Shown here one piece after another: positions 58,991 to 64,000 of a stretch of DNA of 64,000 nt. Source of the DNA: an uncultured Lachnospiraceae bacterium (GTDB lineage: Bacteria > Bacillota > Clostridia > Lachnospirales > Lachnospiraceae); assembly GCA_900549995.1 (NCBI GenBank), contig URQQ01000015.1:1-64000 (forward strand). Direction: 5' to 3'. Within the stretch, counting starts at the first letter, position 1, and the number at the start of each line of letters is the position of its first letter. The position numbers were made by a program, and so were the translations under genes. Below the pieces are notes generated by a model. That model worked only from the letters and a program-made list of their open reading frames with translations, made no database searches and had not been told where the DNA came from.

Positions 58991-61341
58991 CTGCTGCTTT
59001 TCCTTTTTCTCAATGCGACCACTGCACCGCTGATCCCAGCCAGTGAAAGAAGCAGATAGAATCCAACATTTGCCTCATCTCCTGTTTTGACACTGCCGGT
59101 TTTTACAGTACCATTCTTTGTCCCATCTGTCTTCACATTGTTCTCTGACGCCGTGATCTTGATTGCCGTCTCTTTGCTGCTCTCATTGTAATTGCCATCT
59201 CCCAGATAACTGGCAGATATTGTGTGGTTTCCCACGGACAGCTTTGGCAGCTCTGCCAGCACCTGTCCATTTGAGTCAAGCTCTGTTTTGATTTCTGTCT
59301 TTCCATCTATTACAAACTGAACATTTCCTGTCGGGGTTACACCGGCACCCTCTTTTGAAACTGCTGCTTTGACCGCCGGCTTTGATTCTGCGGTATAGGT
59401 AAGCTCCAGGCTTGTTTCCGCTTTTTGTATCTGTATGGAAACCTGGGCAGAAACCTCTTCATACTGTTCATTTCCTGCCATCACAGCCGTAATGGCTGCT
59501 TCTCCTGCACCGTTAATTGATACGGCACCCGCACCATCCACAGACACAATCCGCTCATCAGAACTTGCAAAAGTAACAGCTCCTTGCGTACTTCCTCCGG
59601 ATACAGCTAATGTGCACCCCGTCCCCCCGTAGACAAAGGGGCCTTCTGCGCCACTGATCATAAGCGCTTCCTGGCTATGCTTTTCATTCGTTTCCAGCAG
59701 GCGCGCTCTCTCAATTCCTTCCAGCACCACCGCCTCCGGCTGGCTTAAATAGGACCCCAGCGCATCTTCACATGCCTCGTATTCATGAACATTTGATTTT
59801 CCTTCAAACTGCGGATAATCTTCCGTATCATTTGGCAGGTAGTTATTCATTGCAACCATATAGGTTCTGTCCCCATCTATTGCTTCTCCCTGCACCAGCG
59901 CACTGATGATTCTGCTGCCTGCTTCCAGAGAAGGATTATATTTGATCTCCATTCCGCCAACCTGAAGTACATTCCCGCTGTTCGCCGGCCAGCCGTCATA
60001 ATCCCCTTTTTCATTCGCCTCTATGTTCGTTCTCATAATCTCCAGGGAAGTTTCCAACATCTCCAGAATTTCCTTCCCGCTCAGCTCTTTTGTCACAATA
60101 TAATTGCCGTAAGGCGACACATCCAGAACATTCTGATAGGTAACCTCACCTTTCGGGATCGAAGCACGGATCCCTCCGGCATTCTCAAATGCAATGTCCG
60201 CTCCGGTTGAAAGAAGATACGCTTCCGTCACTGCACGCCCCATCGTCGTCTCGCCAATTCTTATATTCTCCCATACTCCGTCCAGATCCTCGGGCGCATA
60301 GCCAACCGGCTGAGAGAGCATTGTTTTCTGTCCCTCTGCGATACTATCCAGAAGCGACTGTACCGACGGATCTGCTCCAAGCGCTTTGCCTGTATCATAA
60401 TCAATCAGATTTTCTAAAACTTTAGCGTCCCCAGCAAGATTGCCATCCGCATCCAGAGAGCACTCTATCTTTACATTTCCGAAATTCCACAGGTTGTATC
60501 CTGTCTCCACTACCAAAGCTGTCTTCCCATCGGGCCTTGTAACCGCCTCATTCACCGTCGTATGTTCATGCCCTGCAAGCCACAGATCTACTCCATCCGT
60601 CACAGACGCCAGACCTTTTGGGTCAATACAGTGCGCCATGCCGATCACGATCTGGCATCCCTGCTCCTTCAGCTCACTGGCTGCTTTTTGGGAATACTCT
60701 GCCATATCTGTAAATTCCAGTCCTTCCACGTTGCCCGGAGCAGTCGCATTGTAAATGGCAGGGTCAATCACCCCGAAGACACCTATTTTCAATGTCTTCC
60801 CATCTTTTGTAACTTCCTTTGTCAGATACTCCTGATCAAAAAACATACTTCCATCTTCATTGACCACATTGCCTGCCAGAATCGAGAACTGCCCGCTTCC
60901 GTTTCCCCTCACAATATTTTCCAGTTCCAGAAGCCGGTCCTTCCCATAGTTCCAGTCATGATTTCCCGCTGTCATGGCATCATATCCACAGGCACCGAGA
61001 AGCCTTGCCACAGACTCCCCTTTCACAAGCGTCGCGATCGACAGCCCGTGGAACGTATCTCCGGCGTCCAGCACCAGTGACAAATCCATTCCATCGGAAG
61101 CTTCATCAATATAAGTTTTCACCTTCGGAAGTCCGATGACCTGATTCCAGTCATCCTCCTGAATTCTCGCATGGATATCATTCGTATGCACTACATTCAC
61201 AAGAAACTCTGTAGTATCTCCTGCCTCTGCATCCGTACTGTAAGTATCTGTATCATTTTCCCCGGCATAAACCATGCCGGACATCATGCCAAGGATCAGA
61301 CATACAGACAGCAGGATCCCCATCATCTTCTTTTTCATCAT
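58987..61341 (-). CDS. Surface-anchored 5'-nucleotidase / cyclic phosphodiesterase
   Basis: 784 residues. Signal peptide at 1-26. Metallophosphatase motifs at 50-260: HTNDIHAR, DAGDTFHG, GNHDWNYG, MAHCID and AGHEHT. Then the 5'-nucleotidase C-terminal substrate domain (GGIRASIPKGEVTYQNV, SPYGNYIV). From about 560 come two Ig-like repeats, and the tail has VKTGDEAN, a hydrophobic segment and KRKSSR, a KTGD variant of a cell-wall sorting signal. It should hydrolyse extracellular nucleotides to nucleosides and phosphate. It lies 10 nt after a lipoprotein gene and overlaps etfB. Confidence 0.9.
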   Translation of the reverse strand: MMKKKMMGILLSVCLILGMMSGMVYAGENDTDTYSTDAEAGDTTEFLVNVVHTNDIHARIQEDDWNQVIGLPKVKTYIDEASDGMDLSLVLDAGDTFHGLSIATLVKGESVARLLGACGYDAMTAGNHDWNYGKDRLLELENIVRGNGSGQFSILAGNVVNEDGSMFFDQEYLTKEVTKDGKTLKIGVFGVIDPAIYNATAPGNVEGLEFTDMAEYSQKAASELKEQGCQIVIGMAHCIDPKGLASVTDGVDLWLAGHEHTTVNEAVTRPDGKTALVVETGYNLWNFGNVKIECSLDADGNLAGDAKVLENLIDYDTGKALGADPSVQSLLDSIAEGQKTMLSQPVGYAPEDLDGVWENIRIGETTMGRAVTEAYLLSTGADIAFENAGGIRASIPKGEVTYQNVLDVSPYGNYIVTKELSGKEILEMLETSLEIMRTNIEANEKGDYDGWPANSGNVLQVGGMEIKYNPSLEAGSRIISALVQGEAIDGDRTYMVAMNNYLPNDTEDYPQFEGKSNVHEYEACEDALGSYLSQPEAVVLEGIERARLLETNEKHSQEALMISGAEGPFVYGGTGCTLAVSGGSTQGAVTFASSDERIVSVDGAGAVSINGAGEAAITAVMAGNEQYEEVSAQVSIQIQKAETSLELTYTAESKPAVKAAVSKEGAGVTPTGNVQFVIDGKTEIKTELDSNGQVLAELPKLSVGNHTISASYLGDGNYNESSKETAIKITASENNVKTDGTKNGTVKTGSVKTGDEANVGFYLLLSLAGISGAVVALRKRKSSR

Positions 61342-61351
61342 ATTCTCTCCT

Positions 61352-63463
61352 TTATTTTACAGCCAGAATTACAGCCACTGTAATACAGCCTTCTTCTTCC
61401 GCCAGGTTCATATCCCCCGACGCATCTGCCGTGACACGGAGTTCGTAAATGCTTTTTTCATTCATTTTCTCCTGCTTTTCTACTTCACGGCCTTTTTCAT
61501 CTGTAAGAACGAGATTGTCTATTCTTTCCAGAGTCCTGTCACTCTTCATGTAATATCCGACATACTCTCCCTTTGTTTTGTCAAGCCCGTTGACACAGAA
61601 CGCAACCGTGCTTTCATCCCCTGCATCTTCTACCGTAACAGACTGCAGATAGGTGGCGGGTGTCCCCTCGCTGCCGGACGCAGTTCTGAACTCTTCATCA
61701 CTTAGAACCGCTCTTGTCATTTTCGTAATATCAAGCTTCTTCTCAGGCTCATCCGGAAGATAGGCAAATCGATCCTGCAGGCGCACAAGGATCTGCGAAT
61801 TGGTCGGACAGTAGACGGAATTTCCATTGTCTCCCTGCATGATTCCCACCGCTATATTGTTATATTTCTCCTCATCAGACACCGGTTCCCACAGAACCGT
61901 CTCTCCGGTATCATAGTCCAGCGCAAAGAATCCCCATTCTGAGGTTGACTCATCCTGCGTGTATCCATAATAATATCCTGTACCCGTAGAGTATTTAATC
62001 ATACAGGTATCTTTCAAATCCTCCCGGCACCATACGCTCTCGGCCTGATAGGATCCATCTTCTTTCTTTATAATATCCACCCGCTCTACCCCGGGCATCA
62101 GATAAGAAGATCCCTTCTCTCTCCAATTATCATCATAGAGATTATTAAATGACTGGATCGACGAATCCGCATCCGGATTGAAAATATCCGCATTCCCCGC
62201 TCCATACCAGTTGCATATAAGAACTGAAATTTTCTGCTCATCCGGCGAATATACACTGATAGAATTCTCCACCGAGACAGTTACCTGATCCCCCAGTTCC
62301 AGTACGGGCATTGTAACTGCCGTTTCTCCTGTTTTTACATCCACCGCAATCAATTCCACTGTATCCTGATTATCAGTAAACAGAACAAGATCATTGGTCA
62401 GCGTCGGAGAACTTCCGCCGCCCCAGGCAAGCCCTGCCCCAGTGATCTGTGAATCCTCCTGTGCCGCTTTCCCTCCGGAACTTTCATAAGGCACTTTCCA
62501 CCGGACATTCACTGTGCCTTCTTTTGCTTCCAGCAGATAACACGCCTGGTTCGTCAGTATGACACAGCCTTCCGGATGCGCTGCCATTCCATTCTCTGCG
62601 TTCTCTCCTTCTGCAAGCTTCATATAATGGAGATACTCCTCCGGGTTCAAATTCGTCTCCCCTGCCATGTACCGCTCTATATACTCCCGATCCAGATATC
62701 CCCAGAATCCCGCTTTACTGTATGCGGGATTCTTGTGAAATCCGCCAGTCACAAACCAGAGATTCCCCTGATAATCATAAGCAAGACTCAGAAGATTCTG
62801 GTCAATTTCTTCCCCCAGAGCCTTCACAGCCCCCGATACAATATCTACATCCAATGCCTTGTGAAATACCGGAAGTACCTCTCCGTTCTCATCTGATGTC
62901 TGGATCATAACGACATGTCCATGGGTGGTCGGGCCGACAAGGTAATTATCTTTGTCCACAAAAGAATACGATATCTGAATTCCATATTTTGCTCCATTGT
63001 CATCAAAATACGGCTGGAACTTCCCTTCCATGTTCAGCTCAGGACTGTCCATATCCCGGATGGCAATTCCCCCGGAAATCACAGTTCCATCCTCCATCAA
63101 CTGACTGTACGGAGCAATTGCCCTTCCATTATTATCATAAAAAAAAGCCGGAGGTGCGTTAGGGCTGTCCTTAGCTACACCCTCAAACAACTCCGGATGG
63201 ATTCCAAGCGGCATTGTTTTAGCTGTCACATCCGAATTATAAATATCATTATGTATATTCGCCTCTTCTGTAGACAGGTATGGATTAGGTACCAGTTCAT
63301 TTGCATCTGTCCATCTCGGTACAAGCGCGTCGCTCTCAATAACTTCTGCCTGCGAGGAACCTTTCTTCTGTTCCGCAGACGACTGTTTCTGGCTGGAGCA
63401 CCCGCTGCACAGCATCGTTAATGCTGCACACATTGAAATGCCTGTTATTATTTTCTTGTTCAT
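61352..63463 (-). CDS. Surface lipoprotein with beta-propeller-like repeats
   Basis: 703 residues. Lipoprotein signal with CSGC at the lipobox (about residue 20), followed by a Ser/Gln/Lys-rich linker. The body has repeated strands ending in aromatic-Gly turns (DYQGNLWFVTGG, TLTNDLVLFTDNQDT, LDYDTGETVLW), suggesting a PQQ-like or WD-like propeller. No catalytic motif is recognised. ATG 63463 with GGGAG 6 nt upstream is preferred over a longer frame that crosses the promoter. It is the first gene of the nucleotidase/lct operon. Confidence 0.78.
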   Translation of the reverse strand: MNKKIITGISMCAALTMLCSGCSSQKQSSAEQKKGSSQAEVIESDALVPRWTDANELVPNPYLSTEEANIHNDIYNSDVTAKTMPLGIHPELFEGVAKDSPNAPPAFFYDNNGRAIAPYSQLMEDGTVISGGIAIRDMDSPELNMEGKFQPYFDDNGAKYGIQISYSFVDKDNYLVGPTTHGHVVMIQTSDENGEVLPVFHKALDVDIVSGAVKALGEEIDQNLLSLAYDYQGNLWFVTGGFHKNPAYSKAGFWGYLDREYIERYMAGETNLNPEEYLHYMKLAEGENAENGMAAHPEGCVILTNQACYLLEAKEGTVNVRWKVPYESSGGKAAQEDSQITGAGLAWGGGSSPTLTNDLVLFTDNQDTVELIAVDVKTGETAVTMPVLELGDQVTVSVENSISVYSPDEQKISVLICNWYGAGNADIFNPDADSSIQSFNNLYDDNWREKGSSYLMPGVERVDIIKKEDGSYQAESVWCREDLKDTCMIKYSTGTGYYYGYTQDESTSEWGFFALDYDTGETVLWEPVSDEEKYNNIAVGIMQGDNGNSVYCPTNSQILVRLQDRFAYLPDEPEKKLDITKMTRAVLSDEEFRTASGSEGTPATYLQSVTVEDAGDESTVAFCVNGLDKTKGEYVGYYMKSDRTLERIDNLVLTDEKGREVEKQEKMNEKSIYELRVTADASGDMNLAEEEGCITVAVILAVK

Positions 63464-63548
63464 CAACTTCTCCCTTTCCTCATGGGTGTACTGCAGACAT
63501 GCAATCCAGCAAAATATGAATGGTACAGCACACCAGGCTGTTTTTATA

Positions 63549-63619
63549 ATTATACCTTTACAGATTGGGAGGAATCCACTTTCTGGCAGGAACGTCAATT
63601 TTCTGGCAGGAACGTCAAT
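63549..63619 (-). promoter_or_regulatory. Operon promoter with perfect 20-bp tandem repeat upstream
   Basis: On the minus strand TATAAT lies at 63554 to 63549 with a poor -35. Just upstream, ATTGACGTTCCTGCCAGAA occurs twice head to tail with a 20-bp period (63619 to 63601 and 63599 to 63581). A weak -35 with tandem boxes beside it is typical of an activator-dependent promoter. Confidence 0.65.
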
Positions 63620-63692
63620 GATGCGTCCTTTTGTCTTTTAAGCCACAGGCAATCGGTACACTTCTTTGAACTCTCCAATGATCGGCTCCAAT

Positions 63693-63725
63693 AAAAAAAG
63701 ATGGTTATTATAAACCATCTTTTTT
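63693..63725 (-). terminator. Terminator of the GH32 gene
   Basis: AAAAAAAGATGGTT pairs with AACCATCTTTTTT around a short loop. It overlaps the GH32 stop codon and gives a T7 run on the minus strand. Confidence 0.85.
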
Positions 63726-64000
63726 ACTGTATGCCACTTCTGCATACCTGCTTCTCTTCCCTGAAATTCAACATATCCATGACTTCAATCAGCTTTACAG
63801 TTCCAGTTTCCCCTGGGCTTTGAACCCAGCATTTTACCTGTTTTTCTTCTGGATATACATTAAATGTCATACATGTTTCTCCCTGATTGATATATATTTC
63901 TATACTGCTTTTATCTACGGCAATCAGAAGTTCCAGGTTATGCTTCACAAATCTTACAGCGCAGCTTACCGTTCCTCTTCCATAGACATCCGCATTGCTC
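63724..64000 (-). CDS. GH32 glycosidase (sucrase/fructosidase type), C-terminal fragment
   Basis: The frame is open to the window end, so only about 91 C-terminal residues are seen. VYGRGTVSCAVRF, then LLIAVDKSSIEIYINQGETCMTFNVYP is the C-terminal beta-sandwich of GH32 enzymes (VDRSSIEIFVN in the family). The enzyme hydrolyses sucrose, sucrose-6-phosphate or fructans; the catalytic part lies outside. A terminator separates it from the lipoprotein operon. Confidence 0.8.
   Translation of the reverse strand, partial: SNADVYGRGTVSCAVRFVKHNLELLIAVDKSSIEIYINQGETCMTFNVYPEEKQVKCWVQSPGETGTVKLIEVMDMLNFREEKQVCRSGIQ

Noticed and set aside
63581..63619. Possible CRISPR seed from two identical repeats
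   Set aside because: Only two copies, with no spacer between them and no cas genes.

Overview
The window reads as chromosomal DNA of an anaerobic gut Firmicute, most likely Lachnospiraceae (Clostridia). The evidence is the moderate GC, strong AGGAGG ribosome sites, low-GC Gram-positive protein families, a YARHG-domain secreted protein, a KTGD-type surface-anchor tail and an A. woodii-type electron-bifurcating lactate dehydrogenase operon. Species cannot be fixed from sequence alone. I see no rRNA, tRNA, CRISPR array, prophage or IS transposase.

Region 1 (1-11.3 kb) is the least ordinary part. A secreted CHAP-like protein, a complete-MIDAS vWA protein and a secreted YARHG protein each have the same 14-bp box (ACAAATnTTCCAAA) exactly 8 bp upstream of a -10-like hexamer. 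Next to them, one minus-strand operon encodes a small Cys-rich protein, an unrecognised 480-aa protein, and four related membrane signalling proteins in the order A-B-A'-B'. A and B are intact Ser/Thr kinases with a C-terminal extracytoplasmic domain. A' is a pseudokinase (HRD to HGA, DFG to GTG). B' keeps only the membrane segment and sensor domain of B. The order implies duplication of a two-gene unit, followed by loss of catalysis in both daughters.

Region 2 (10-20 kb) handles peptides and amino acids: M24 aminopeptidase, PLP aminotransferase, PepD dipeptidase, EamA exporter, then isoaspartyl dipeptidase with an NhaC antiporter and a regulator. Region 3 (20-24.6 kb) holds an Rpn-type PD-(D/E)XK protein and class I ribonucleotide reductase nrdAB. 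Region 4 (24.6-40.5 kb) holds two different two-component/ABC-transporter modules, glutamine synthetase, a MATE pump with a divergent MerR regulator on a 19-bp-spacer promoter, D-Ala-D-Ala ligase coupled to guanine deaminase, and a lipase-like hydrolase.

Region 5 (40.6-50.3 kb) has a three-subunit molybdenum hydroxylase (xanthine dehydrogenase type) bracketed by two palindromic extragenic elements. The second supplies the last codons and stop of the Fe-S subunit. After an alcohol dehydrogenase comes a minus-strand nucleic-acid/nucleotide-damage group: zinc-ribbon protein, GIY-YIG/SF1 helicase with a one-base frameshift, MazG-like hydrolase, unknown protein, macro-domain protein and alkyltransferase-like protein.

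Region 6 (50.4-64 kb) holds a flavodoxin-fold reductase, a CstA transporter, an SPFH protein with a 58-aa ribbon-helix-helix partner, and a six-gene operon. That operon runs surface lipoprotein, anchored 5'-nucleotidase, EtfB, EtfA, FAD lactate dehydrogenase, lactate permease, so secreted nucleotide scavenging is translationally coupled to bifurcating lactate oxidation. The window closes in the 3' end of a GH32 glycosidase. Functions are read from motifs; no database search was possible.
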